A stretch of 64,000 bases of DNA from RACS-047 sp031553855 (GTDB lineage Bacteria; Bacillota; Clostridia; Christensenellales; Pumilibacteraceae). The stretch's first letter is position 1, and every line of letters begins with the position of its first letter. This document shows positions 7,905 to 16,167 of this stretch, in pieces. Under the pieces are notes generated by a model. It was not told where the DNA came from. It was given only the letters and a program-made list of their open reading frames with translations, and ran no database searches. Made by a program: the position numbers and the translations under genes. Where the stretch lies: assembly GCA_031553855.1 (NCBI GenBank), contig JAVBKW010000004.1:1-64000 (forward strand). Reading direction: 5' to 3'.

Positions 7905-8486
7905 TTATTCCTCATTTTTATTTGCATTATAATCTATTTCATTAGAACTTTCTGCGAGATACCGTTGTCTTATTGTTTCCGGATCTTCGTCAAAACCGGA
8001 TTGGTTTTGATTCGGTGTCAACACATACTCACATTTATCCTGCATATTGAAAAAATTCTTTCCGGCAAATATTGCCGCGACAGGGTTCGCTTTATTATGT
8101 ATCAGTCCGAGTTCCCAAAGCTCCGCTAATTGGTTATAGGTGCGCTTAACTATAGCTTGATGTGTTCCGGCTCTGAAATCTCCGCGAAGCCAAGAGTTAA
8201 GCGTATCGCGTGAAATGCCTATAGCATTACAAAAGCCGAATACGGTCGGTTTCAAATCGGCAGTTTCGCAATGGTCAAAATACCAATCAATGCGAGATTG
8301 GACTTGCACTAGGTCAGAAATATCAATTATGGGAAGTTTAGCAATTAACCGAGTATGTCTCAAAAATCGAGTATTATCGCCCGGTTGCATATTTTCCGCG
8401 CCGAAGTTTTGAAGATCGGGGCGGTTGCGCGTTTGTTTAGGTTTGACCGATTTCGACAAAACCGATGTTAATTCTTTGTCGTACAT
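7905..8486 (-). CDS. terminase-small-subunit-like HTH protein
   Basis: 193 residues. A helical DNA-binding unit (about 88-115: PTVFGFCNAIGISRDTLNSWL) is followed by a helical region with NPVAAIFAGKNFFNMQDK and EYVLTPN. This combination occurs in small terminase-like/packaging initiator proteins of Gram-positive phages and satellites, where the HTH recognises the packaging site. No large terminase gene is in the window, so a role in recruiting a helper phage's packaging machine is an inference. Begins about 130 bp after the helicase stop and ends 13 bp before the beta-rich protein gene. Confidence 0.5.
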   Translation of the reverse strand: MYDKELTSVLSKSVKPKQTRNRPDLQNFGAENMQPGDNTRFLRHTRLIAKLPIIDISDLVQVQSRIDWYFDHCETADLKPTVFGFCNAIGISRDTLNSWLRGDFRAGTHQAIVKRTYNQLAELWELGLIHNKANPVAAIFAGKNFFNMQDKCEYVLTPNQNQSGFDEDPETIRQRYLAESSNEIDYNANKNEE

Positions 8487-8618
8487 AGGTTGTTTGTACC
8501 TCCGTTTTTATGTATTATTTTGGTTACTGTGTAAAATGTGTAAAGTATTGGTTTCCCTATATAGGAGTAAATATTTATTACTAACGAAAACATTACACAT
8601 TTTACACATGCACTCGAA

Positions 8619-10109
8619 TTAACCGGGATTTTCCTCATTTTTATCTATGGGAGAAGAGTCGCCGAATAGAGTGATGCCGTTTAATTTGTAGTTTGGAACG
8701 ATATTATAATAGGTCTTACCCTCAACGGTTCCCCGCTCTAAAAATAATCCTCGGCGTTTTAGTTCATCATAAAAAATTGATTTTGATTCAGCCCCATGTC
8801 CGGCACGTCTGCACCACGCTTGATATTCGACATATACAGCAGAGCCGGTGCTATTCTCGGTGGATTCCTCTAAGCATTCCGCAAAGAAAATGCCTATTTT
8901 ATCACTCTTTTTACGATATTCTTCGGTAGCATCTTGAACACATTTAGGGGGAATTGAGCCATTCTCGTAAAACTTTTTTAAACCCTCTAGGCACCAATTA
9001 AAGTAACCGCTAATATTATCTTTTTCACGAAGTTTTGTTTTTAACTGAAAATCTCTTTCGTTTAGGTCGAAAAAACGATCAAAAGTGATAACATTTATAC
9101 GATTACTCGCAAATAGAGTATCGTCAGTCATGACAGGTAAAAAGTTTGTATTAATAAATAATTTAAACAGGGGAACAAATTGAGATTCGCTTTTGTTTAA
9201 ATGTCGCGCGGTTATTGTATCTCCTCCTGTAAATTTTTTGAGTTGCGCTATGTCCAACACCGCTCCTCTGTCCGGCTCTGAAACATTGACAAAACGACAA
9301 CCGTCAAGCCGGGCGATGTCTCCGCTTGCCTGTCGGCTGTCTTTGCGCCTAACTGCTAATGTTTCTGCCTCCATATTTGCGGCATAGCCGGAATTACCTC
9401 CGAGCATATAAGCGTGAGTTTCCATGAGTGTACCTTTTCCGTTACGAGTTTTTTTGCCGTATAAAATATAGCAAGTTTCCAAATCGTTTTTACCTGTAAG
9501 AGAATAAGCCAAAATCTTTTGTAAATATTCAGTTTTTTCGCTATCGTTTAGTATAACCTCTGAAATATATTTGTTAAAGATTTCACTTCGAGCTTTCGGA
9601 TCATAGAATACGTTACTAATTTTTCTTAATAAATCATCGGGCGAATGTAGGTGAAAGTCAAAAGTTTGTAAATCTATCGTACCGTTTTGACAATTAAAAA
9701 GATTAGGATTCTTGTCAAAATCTCTATCTCTAACAGGGTATCTATCTTTACTATCTCGAATGATAGTTTCACGTGTTTGAAATTTATATAGTTTACCGGA
9801 AAATTCAAAATATCGTTTTTGAGTTTCGGGGTCATTTTCTATGGTTTGTGCATATTGAGAAAAACAAGTTGCAAAATCCTCCGCGCATCGAGATACGCCG
9901 ATATTACTTACATCGGTTACCCATGATTTGCTATTGTAGAACATCCAACCGTTAGAGTCGGCATTATATCGACATTTATTTTTAAACAGTGTCGAAAAAA
10001 GCGAAGAAGCCCCTTTGTCATTTAACGGATAAATATCTTGATTTTTATGCGGCTGCAACTCGAATAGGCGTTGTAAAGTTTCATTCGTAAAGGCGGCGGT
10101 CTCGCTCAT
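8619..10109 (-). CDS. phage/plasmid primase-helicase, P4 family (D5/SF3)
   Basis: 496 residues. The N-terminal 180 match D5_N (NGTIDLQTFDFHLHSPDDLLRK). The SF3 helicase core has Walker A GKKTRNGKGTLME near 220-232, LDGCRFVNVSEPD as motif B, and FKLFINTNFLPVMTDD as the sensor region with the Arg finger downstream. A winged-helix-like tail follows. Such proteins unwind origins of satellites, plasmids and phages. It starts 2 bp after the primase-polymerase-like gene, so the two functions that are fused in P4 alpha protein are split here. No Zn-binding primase domain is seen. Confidence 0.85.
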   Translation of the reverse strand: MSETAAFTNETLQRLFELQPHKNQDIYPLNDKGASSLFSTLFKNKCRYNADSNGWMFYNSKSWVTDVSNIGVSRCAEDFATCFSQYAQTIENDPETQKRYFEFSGKLYKFQTRETIIRDSKDRYPVRDRDFDKNPNLFNCQNGTIDLQTFDFHLHSPDDLLRKISNVFYDPKARSEIFNKYISEVILNDSEKTEYLQKILAYSLTGKNDLETCYILYGKKTRNGKGTLMETHAYMLGGNSGYAANMEAETLAVRRKDSRQASGDIARLDGCRFVNVSEPDRGAVLDIAQLKKFTGGDTITARHLNKSESQFVPLFKLFINTNFLPVMTDDTLFASNRINVITFDRFFDLNERDFQLKTKLREKDNISGYFNWCLEGLKKFYENGSIPPKCVQDATEEYRKKSDKIGIFFAECLEESTENSTGSAVYVEYQAWCRRAGHGAESKSIFYDELKRRGLFLERGTVEGKTYYNIVPNYKLNGITLFGDSSPIDKNEENPG

Positions 10110-10111
10110 TC

Positions 10112-10657
10112 CTAAAATTCCTCCCCGATATATAGCCGTTTTTTCAATTTGATAAGGTTTGAAAGGAAATAGTCAATAAAGATTGTGCCTGTATCCCCCA
10201 TAACTACACGCTCGTTTTTTCCTGCGCCCGAAAAAATTAATCTGCAATTAATGCAGGACGGGTTACTTTGGGGGAAGATTGTCAGCATTTTCTGCATGAT
10301 TTTATCCCTAATGCTGCTATCGGTTATTGGAGTATTGAAGAGAAAGGCAAACGTGAAACGCTCTTGACCCGATATACCCGGAGTTCTTTTGTAACGCAGT
10401 AGGTAAGGAATAAAGAAGTATTCACAAATTTTAATAATGTTCTCCTCTGTTATTATCGGTTCGGGAAGTTCATTATCAAAATCCAAAAGAAAAAGCCGTT
10501 GTTCTTCAAAATCATCGGACTCGTCGGCTAAAACTGACGGGCAAATATTGCCGCCGCGTTCTAAATACCTAACTAATGCGGTTATTGAAATGTTATCGGA
10601 CTTTCCAAATCTGATTCTATGTAAATTATTATAGTGAATTTTTAGTGTGTCGCTCAT
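10112..10657 (-). CDS. archaeo-eukaryotic primase-like (primase-polymerase) protein
   Basis: 181 residues. Key signs: LLDFDN with a possible catalytic DxD at 59-61, a later RFTFAFLFN strand, and CINCRLIFSG, as in the AEP-type primase/polymerase domains that precede P4 helicases. It ends 2 bp before the D5 helicase start, consistent with a primase subunit acting with that helicase. The ATG overlaps the end of the 61-aa gene upstream. It lacks the long N-terminal part of full PrimPol proteins. The assignment depends on motif spacing and is moderate. Confidence 0.5.
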   Translation of the reverse strand: MSDTLKIHYNNLHRIRFGKSDNISITALVRYLERGGNICPSVLADESDDFEEQRLFLLDFDNELPEPIITEENIIKICEYFFIPYLLRYKRTPGISGQERFTFAFLFNTPITDSSIRDKIMQKMLTIFPQSNPSCINCRLIFSGAGKNERVVMGDTGTIFIDYFLSNLIKLKKRLYIGEEF

Positions 10658-10814
10658 TAATTGCCTCCTGTTCTAAAAAAGCGGCATATTCTTCCGCATT
10701 ATCCTCACAAAATGAGTTTATCATTTTGATAAAGCTCCCTATGCTACCATTGGAAAAAATGAGAGCATCGGCAAGCTCGTTTGCAATTTTTGGAGCTAAT
10801 TGTATTTCAGACAT
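10629..10814 (-). CDS. small helical hypothetical protein
   Basis: 61 residues from the ATG at 10814 (GAGGG about 10 bases upstream, overlapping the end of the HTH gene). Helical and acidic, ending EEYAAFLEQEAINERHTKNSL. It overlaps the primase-like gene by 29 bases, a typical phage-operon arrangement. No recognised motif. Confidence 0.5.
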   Translation of the reverse strand: MSEIQLAPKIANELADALIFSNGSIGSFIKMINSFCEDNAEEYAAFLEQEAINERHTKNSL

Positions 10815-10820
10815 AAACAA

Positions 10821-11006
10821 TTAGCCCTCATTTTTCAAATTTAAAATTATATTTCTAATCTCTAGCTTTTCAGCTTCGGATAATTCATATCGAAAGCGTC
10901 TTACTGTAGAGACTTCGTTTATTCCCTTCCATGCTTTTCCGATTTGCCATAAAGTAAGCCCGGCAGCTTTAATTTCTTTTCTAATATCTAAGTTAGCTTT
11001 GTTCAT
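10821..11006 (-). CDS. small HTH protein, first gene of element operon
   Basis: 61 residues from the ATG at 11006, with TTGGAGG upstream (the longer frame from 11069 would start inside the promoter). The pattern DIRKEIKAAGLTLWQIGKAWKG....RRFRYELSEAEKLEIRNII matches small HTH proteins found beside CI-like repressors in Gram-positive elements, probably Cro- or excisionase-like. It is the first gene of the leftward operon and faces the repressor across overlapping promoters. Confidence 0.6.
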   Translation of the reverse strand: MNKANLDIRKEIKAAGLTLWQIGKAWKGINEVSTVRRFRYELSEAEKLEIRNIILNLKNEG

Positions 11007-11036
11007 GAAAAAAAACCTCCAAGACAATATAAACGA

Positions 11037-11065
11037 TTGACAAAACTTGTTATACTTATTATAAT
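11037..11065 (+). promoter_or_regulatory. consensus promoter of the CI-like repressor
   Basis: TTGACA (11037-11042), 17-base spacer, TATAAT (11060-11065). It overlaps the divergent operon promoter, and its spacer lies in an imperfect palindrome (TTGTTATA...TATAATACAA, 11047-11069) that is a plausible operator. Confidence 0.75.
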
Positions 11066-11086
11066 ACAATTAAACACAATGCGCAA
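11058..11086 (-). promoter_or_regulatory. promoter of the leftward replication/tail operon
   Basis: Minus strand TTGCGC (11086-11081), 17-base spacer, TATAAT (11063-11058). The -10 elements of the two divergent promoters overlap, so polymerase binding at one should exclude the other. Confidence 0.6.
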
Positions 11087-11145
11087 GAGAATAATTGGTG
11101 AAAACAAAAATCGTTAGCGTTGCTATTTTTTAGAGAGGTAATTAA

Positions 11146-11904
11146 ATGAAAAAACAAGAAAAAAAGCGTAATATCTATAAAGATATGTCGCCCAATAAAC
11201 AAATTAGAGAACTCTTAAATGATGATACAAAGCAAAAAGAGTTATTGGCTGAAAAACTAGGAGTTAGTATTGAAGCAATAAGACTGTGGCTTGCTGGCTA
11301 TGTTCGTCCGGATATTTCAAAATTGGGCGATATAGCTAAATTCTTTGATGTTTCTACCGATTATCTATTAGGTTTAACTGAGGCAAAGAATCGAGATAAT
11401 GTCGATGTTAATCAAAAATTTGGATTGAGCGATCCGGCATTGTTAGAATTATCACATCGTCATCATAATGGTTATTTAGAAGTTAAAACGCTTGATTATC
11501 TTATTGGAACATCTTTATTTTGGAATTTAGTAATAAGAATAAATAATTATATTATAGAAAAGTTTCAAGATGAAATGGCTGAAAACGAATTTGGAAAAAT
11601 TGATATTGAAAAATTACCCGATTTCTCACCTATGTGTTTTGAAGTTGTAGGTAGCAATTCTGAAATTTCAGCTCTCGCTTTACAAAAAACCTTAATGGCT
11701 TTATCAGATAAAGCATTTGCAGATTTGAAAGACAGTAAGATTTTTGATTTTGCCAAAGAAATAATAAATTATAATGAAAGTAAAAATAATAAATTATCGA
11801 ATGAAATACAAGCTACACACGCAAGTACAGAAAAGTTATCATCAATTATTAATAATGATTTGAGACGGGGACGAATTCCGAATTCAAACGAGGATAATAA
11901 ATGA
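11146..11904 (+). CDS. CI-like XRE repressor of the element
   Basis: 252 residues. The HTH lies at about 28-75: KELLAEKLGVSIEAIRLWLAGYVRPDISKLGDIAKFFDVSTDYLLGL, a classic XRE signature with the STDYLLG end. The remainder is helical and lacks the Ser-Lys dyad motif of LexA-type self-cleaving repressors, so induction would need another signal such as the BRO protein. AGAGGTAA precedes the ATG. Its last bases overlap the recombinase start (ATGA overlap), so repressor and integrase are co-transcribed. Confidence 0.75.
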   Translation: MKKQEKKRNIYKDMSPNKQIRELLNDDTKQKELLAEKLGVSIEAIRLWLAGYVRPDISKLGDIAKFFDVSTDYLLGLTEAKNRDNVDVNQKFGLSDPALLELSHRHHNGYLEVKTLDYLIGTSLFWNLVIRINNYIIEKFQDEMAENEFGKIDIEKLPDFSPMCFEVVGSNSEISALALQKTLMALSDKAFADLKDSKIFDFAKEIINYNESKNNKLSNEIQATHASTEKLSSIINNDLRRGRIPNSNEDNK

Positions 11905-12464
11905 ACGTAGTTATTTATGCTCGGTTTTCCTCTGCGAATCAAAATGAACAAAGCATTGAGGGACAACTGAAAGTATGTTATGAATACGCCCAAAGAAACG
12001 GCTATACCGTTATAGGCGAATATATTGATCGTGCTATTTCCGGCACGACCGACAACCGTCCTCAGTTTTTGAAAATGATTGAGGATAGTAAAGAGCGGCG
12101 ATTTCAAGGCGTTTTAGTTTATCAGCTTGACCGATTTGCAAGAGATCGATATGTTAGCGCGGATTACAAGCATAAGCTCAAAAAGAATGGCGTTCGGGTA
12201 TTGTCGGCAAGAGAAAATATTTCAGATGATGCAAGCGGTATATTAATGGAAGCAGTTTTAGAGGGAATGGCTGAATATTTCTCACGAGAATTGGCTCAAA
12301 AAGTTAAGCGCGGTATGAGATTAACAGCCGAAAAATGTCTGTCTACCGGCAATCATACGGCTCTCGGTTATAAGGTTAATTCTGATAAAACATTTAGCAT
12401 TGACGATACAACCGCTGCCATAGTTAAAAAATATTTGAAATGTATGCAAATGGTCAAACAGTAA
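11901..12464 (+). CDS. serine recombinase, N-terminal catalytic part (frameshifted)
   Basis: 187 codons with the resolvase catalytic domain: YARFSS with nucleophile Ser10, YQLDRFARDR, GILMEAVLEGMAEYFSRELAQKVKRG, and the start of the Recombinase domain (ALGYKV, IDDTTAAIVKK). The frame then runs CMQMVKQ-stop. In the -1 frame the expected IFEMYANGQTVTEI follows. One A missing from the A6 run at 12426-12431 explains the split. It should integrate and excise the element if the full protein is made. Starts inside the repressor's last codons. Confidence 0.8.
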   Translation: MNVVIYARFSSANQNEQSIEGQLKVCYEYAQRNGYTVIGEYIDRAISGTTDNRPQFLKMIEDSKERRFQGVLVYQLDRFARDRYVSADYKHKLKKNGVRVLSARENISDDASGILMEAVLEGMAEYFSRELAQKVKRGMRLTAEKCLSTGNHTALGYKVNSDKTFSIDDTTAAIVKKYLKCMQMVKQ

Positions 12465-13444
12465 CAGAAATAAACGCTTATCTAAATTCACTGCAAATCA
12501 AAACATCGAGCGGAGGAACTTTTAATAAAAATTCTCTACGCCACATTTTAAAGAATAAAAAATATATCGGCGTATACTCTTATGACGATATTATTATTGA
12601 GGGCGGTATGCCGCGAATAGTTTCAGATGAATTATTTTATAAGGTGCAAAAAATTATGGAGATAAATACAAAAGCCCCTGCACGCGCAAGGGCTAAAGAA
12701 GAATATCTTTTGACCACTAAATTATTCTGCGGTCTTTGCCGCGACATGATGACCGGCGTTAGCGGAACATCTAAAACCGGTTTGAAATATTATTATTACG
12801 CTTGCAATAAAGCAAAGAAAAAGCTCTGCAATAAAAAGCAGGTAAGCAAGAAATGGATTGAGGATTATGTTGTTAATAAATGTCGTGAAATATTAACAGA
12901 AGAAAATATCGATCTGATCGCCAAAGCTATATCGGCAAGATGTGAAAAGGACAGAGATAACTCTGATATTAAACGCCTTCAGAAGCTCTTAAAAGATAAT
13001 GAGCGCAAGCAAGCTAATCTTACGCAAGCAGTAGCGGAATGTGGCATTGAGAGCGTTCGCAGAACCTTATATGAAGAATTGAACAGTTTGATTTCAAGCC
13101 ATGCAGAAATCGAAAAAGAGTTATTGGCGGTAGAAGTCGGTTTAGTTAAGCTCACATCGCCGCAAGTAAAATTCTTTTTAACTCAAATAAGAAAAGGCAA
13201 TCCGGACGATATAAAATATCGCAAAATTCTTATAGCCGTTCTCGTAAATGCTATATACCTTTACGATGATAAAATTACGTTCATTATTAACGGCGGCGAT
13301 AAACCGGTTGAGATCACTGAATCACTTTTAAATGATATAGAAACAACGGCAGAGAGTTCTTGTATAGACTCATCTGCTGTACCAAAAAAGATTAATCCGA
13401 ACCCGTTGTGCCGACAGGCAATGGGTCCGGATTTGTTTTTTTAG
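12440..13444 (+). CDS. serine recombinase, C-terminal part (frameshifted)
   Basis: 334 codons that complete the large serine recombinase: the rest of the Recombinase domain (YANGQTVTEINAYLN, NKNSLRHILKNKKYIGVYSY), a zinc ribbon (LFCGLCRDMM ... YYYACNKAKKKLCN), then a long coiled coil (about 180-235) and a beta-rich end. It has no ribosome site of its own, so it is the tail of the upstream gene rather than a separate gene. Its 3' end overlaps an intrinsic terminator. The right edge of the element should lie close by. Confidence 0.8.
   Translation: MYANGQTVTEINAYLNSLQIKTSSGGTFNKNSLRHILKNKKYIGVYSYDDIIIEGGMPRIVSDELFYKVQKIMEINTKAPARARAKEEYLLTTKLFCGLCRDMMTGVSGTSKTGLKYYYYACNKAKKKLCNKKQVSKKWIEDYVVNKCREILTEENIDLIAKAISARCEKDRDNSDIKRLQKLLKDNERKQANLTQAVAECGIESVRRTLYEELNSLISSHAEIEKELLAVEVGLVKLTSPQVKFFLTQIRKGNPDDIKYRKILIAVLVNAIYLYDDKITFIINGGDKPVEITESLLNDIETTAESSCIDSSAVPKKINPNPLCRQAMGPDLFF
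13394..13442 (+). terminator. terminator overlapping the recombinase 3' end
   Basis: Stem AATCCG-A-ACCC / GGGT-C-CGGATT with a GC loop region, followed by TGTTTTTTT. The stop codon lies in the T tract. Confidence 0.6.
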
Positions 13445-13476
13445 AGAGTTTTAGTAATTTTATAGAGTTTTAGTAA
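13445..13476. repeat. 13-bp direct repeat at the element's right end
   Basis: AGAGTTTTAGTAA at 13445-13457 and again at 13464-13476 (period 19), right after the recombinase. It could be part of the attachment site or a recombinase binding site; the left end of the element is not in the window to compare. Confidence 0.35.
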
Positions 13477-13532
13477 AAATTGGCACAATTTCTTTCTAAT
13501 ACAATATTAATCTTTAAAAGCTCAAAACATTA

Positions 13533-13561
13533 TTGTCTTTTTTGCTTTTCTGATATATAAT
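13533..13561 (+). promoter_or_regulatory. promoter of the membrane repeat protein
   Basis: TTGTCT (13533-13538), 17-base spacer, TATAAT (13556-13561). Confidence 0.6.
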
Positions 13562-13616
13562 AATAATGGAAAAGTAAGGGTTAAAAAAACGCTGCTTTAA
13601 TGAGGTGTTATTATAA

Positions 13617-15995
13617 ATGATTCAGAACGGCAAAAATAACGGAAGGGCTGCGTCAAACCAGACGCAGTTCGATGTAAAAAGAAATAAAAAAGAGGAGCAG
13701 CGTATAAAGCGCAGGCAGGCTATCAGAGAGTCGCACTTAAGGGAAAGGGAACGCGAGCTTGCACGGCGCAATTCGCAGCCAATTATCGTGGAAAAGAAGA
13801 GCGGCAGGATTTTGGCGTTCATTTTAGGTATGCTTTTCGGCATAATTCTCTTTGTGGGTTCGATCGCCGGAGCCTTATTTTTAGGCTATAAATACGCTAC
13901 GCTGGATATGTTTGGGGTCAGGCTCCCAATAACAATTGAGGACGGCGCTCAAAAAGACATAAATAAAATGACGGTCGAGCAGCTTGTAAAAGAGCTTACC
14001 CGTATTTACGGCGCAAGCAGCACATATACCGTAAACGAATTTAAAAAGGAATTCGGAATAAACCTTGCCCAATTTTTACCTTTTCCAGTTGCGGATAAAT
14101 TTTTGGACTACCCCGTCTTAACGTTATTTTCTACTAGCGGCATAAACGAGATGATGGAGGAAGTGCTGCTTGGCGACCTTTTCTACTCTGTTGGTTCAAT
14201 AAAAGATATGTTCGACGAGCCGACGTACGAATTGCTCTCTAAGGTATCGCTTGCAAACGTCGTCACTTTCAACACCGACGTTATTTTCGACGGCGTACTT
14301 GTGGGCGGGCTTATGAAAATGACGTATAACGCCGAGACTCAAAAGTACGAAAACGACGACCCAGTTATGCGCGCCGTAGGCAACGCGTATGTTACCGACC
14401 TTTTAAAGATCAGTAAAGGAGAGTCGGTTATGAGCGTAGTCTCCGGTATTTTTTCCGATACTAAAATAGACGAGCTTTTAGGCACGACGATGTTCGGCGA
14501 TAAGCTTATGTCGCAAATGCTCACGGATTCGGGTTTTGATATAGACGGACTGCTCGACGGCATGAAGTTCGCCCAAATCTTAGGCTATACCTACGACGAG
14601 GACGCAGCCGAATGGTATAAGGAAGAGGACGGAACAAGGACTGCTTTAGACGGTATGTTCACCGCTTTTTCAGACATTTTGATTTCCGACCTTATGAGCG
14701 ACCCGGACTCTGCTATGGACGGAGTGACTATCGGCAGCGTGATGGGCTTATACGAAATGGAGGAATACCTTTTAAGCGTAAGCGGCTCTGCCGATCCTGA
14801 AAAATACTATAAAAACGGCGCTATTTATTACAAAATAGATGCCGATGAAACAACCTTTACGCCGTATAATTTAACGGAAGAACAGATCGCCGCATTAACG
14901 CGCTCAAGCACGGGTCAGGGAGATGAAACAAAATTAGTTTCTAAGTGGGCTAAGAAGGAAACGGTCGGCGGGTCAACAGTCTATTCGCTTTCAAGCGGTA
15001 TAACCGCGGCGGTTAGCGGCATCAAAATCAACGAGCTGGACGGCGACGCTATTAAAGACTGCATCAACGTTTTAACCCTCGGCGAGGTTTTAGACACGTC
15101 GGGCAATTCGCTCTTAACCTCCCTCAAAGATACGCCGATTTCCGACCTTGCGACAGATATTAACGACACGCAAGTCGGCACGGCGATGGGGCTTACGTTT
15201 GACTCAACAGATAACCGCTGGGAGGACGAGAACGGAGCGGCCGTAACCGGAGTACAAAAGGCGATAGCGGGCCTTACTATAGGGAATTTAAGCAGCGGCT
15301 CAACGCTCACAAACACTATAAACGGTTTGACCTTAGGCGAAATTATTGAGATAAGCGGCAGCAGCGGGATTTTATACGCTATCAAGGATATGAAGGTCGG
15401 TGATTTAAGCGGAACAGGCGGCATTACCAGCATTTATGCAGGTTATGCGATGGATTTCAAATTCGGATATTTTGACGACTTTAATAATTTTATCGACGAC
15501 GATCCCGATTCTCCCGCAGAAGAAGATAGCAAGTGGTATAAATACACTCTTATCGATACGACTGAAGATTATAAAGCGGCAGACGGGCTTGATAAAAAGC
15601 TTGCCGGAACAAAAATATCGGAAATGGGCTCTATTATGAGCGGTTTAACTCTCGGCGATACGGGAATGTCGCTCAATTCAGGCGCTTTCAAGATTATAAA
15701 AAAACCCGGCAATTTGCAATCTGATATACCATTATGGTATGACGGATCAGATGAGGAATGGGCGGCGCTTACCGATTCTGAATACCGTAAAATAATACCT
15801 GTAACAAAAATCGATACCGTTATGACGGATTCTATTAAAAATGCGACGATGGGCGATATGGTTGACAGCGGGCTGCTTGAATTAAGCGAAACATCGACAG
15901 ATAAGCTCGATAGTATTTCCTCAGTTATCGGCGACTGGCACGCCCTTACAATTACCCAGCTATTAACGGCACTTATCGCAGGCTTTCCTGTTTAA
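13617..15995 (+). CDS. membrane-anchored repeat protein, unknown function
   Basis: 792 residues. A basic cytoplasmic segment (1-62, rich in Arg/Lys/Glu) precedes one transmembrane helix (about 63-90), then a long extracytoplasmic region of imperfect repeats. Recurring elements are IxELxG..., LTLGEVLD(T/I)SG, xTxxGxAMGL and (I/V)xDLxx, each followed by a variable Asp/Trp-rich loop (WYKEEDG, RWEDENG, KWYKYT). The repeats suggest an elongated beta/helix solenoid exposed at the surface. No sortase signal or enzymatic motif. GAGGTG lies upstream of the ATG. It is flanked by the integrated element and a terminator shared with glyS. I do not recognise the family. Confidence 0.6.
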   Translation: MIQNGKNNGRAASNQTQFDVKRNKKEEQRIKRRQAIRESHLRERERELARRNSQPIIVEKKSGRILAFILGMLFGIILFVGSIAGALFLGYKYATLDMFGVRLPITIEDGAQKDINKMTVEQLVKELTRIYGASSTYTVNEFKKEFGINLAQFLPFPVADKFLDYPVLTLFSTSGINEMMEEVLLGDLFYSVGSIKDMFDEPTYELLSKVSLANVVTFNTDVIFDGVLVGGLMKMTYNAETQKYENDDPVMRAVGNAYVTDLLKISKGESVMSVVSGIFSDTKIDELLGTTMFGDKLMSQMLTDSGFDIDGLLDGMKFAQILGYTYDEDAAEWYKEEDGTRTALDGMFTAFSDILISDLMSDPDSAMDGVTIGSVMGLYEMEEYLLSVSGSADPEKYYKNGAIYYKIDADETTFTPYNLTEEQIAALTRSSTGQGDETKLVSKWAKKETVGGSTVYSLSSGITAAVSGIKINELDGDAIKDCINVLTLGEVLDTSGNSLLTSLKDTPISDLATDINDTQVGTAMGLTFDSTDNRWEDENGAAVTGVQKAIAGLTIGNLSSGSTLTNTINGLTLGEIIEISGSSGILYAIKDMKVGDLSGTGGITSIYAGYAMDFKFGYFDDFNNFIDDDPDSPAEEDSKWYKYTLIDTTEDYKAADGLDKKLAGTKISEMGSIMSGLTLGDTGMSLNSGAFKIIKKPGNLQSDIPLWYDGSDEEWAALTDSEYRKIIPVTKIDTVMTDSIKNATMGDMVDSGLLELSETSTDKLDSISSVIGDWHALTITQLLTALIAGFPV

Positions 15996-16073
15996 CAATA
16001 AGGCTTATAAACCGTTTCCGTAACAATAGAGTAAAAACAAAAACGGGCACAATTTTAAAAACAAAGACATAAA

Positions 16074-16109
16074 AAACACACCTTAAGGGCTTTGCTTTAA
16101 GGTGTGTTT
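16074..16109. terminator. bidirectional terminator
   Basis: 13-bp perfect stem (AAACACACCTTAA/TTAAGGTGTGTTT) with T runs on both sides. It ends both the rightward repeat-protein gene and the leftward glycyl-tRNA synthetase gene. Confidence 0.8.
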
Positions 16110-16167
16110 TAGCTTAATAGTAAATAATCAAAAGGTCAATGCTTGTTATCATTAGTAATGCGTCTGA

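Noticed and set aside
12424..12432. Programmed -1 frameshift as the sole explanation of the recombinase split
   Set aside because: GTT AAA AAA TAT would require re-pairing of the P-site on TAA and there is no clear downstream stimulator; a homopolymer deletion is simpler.
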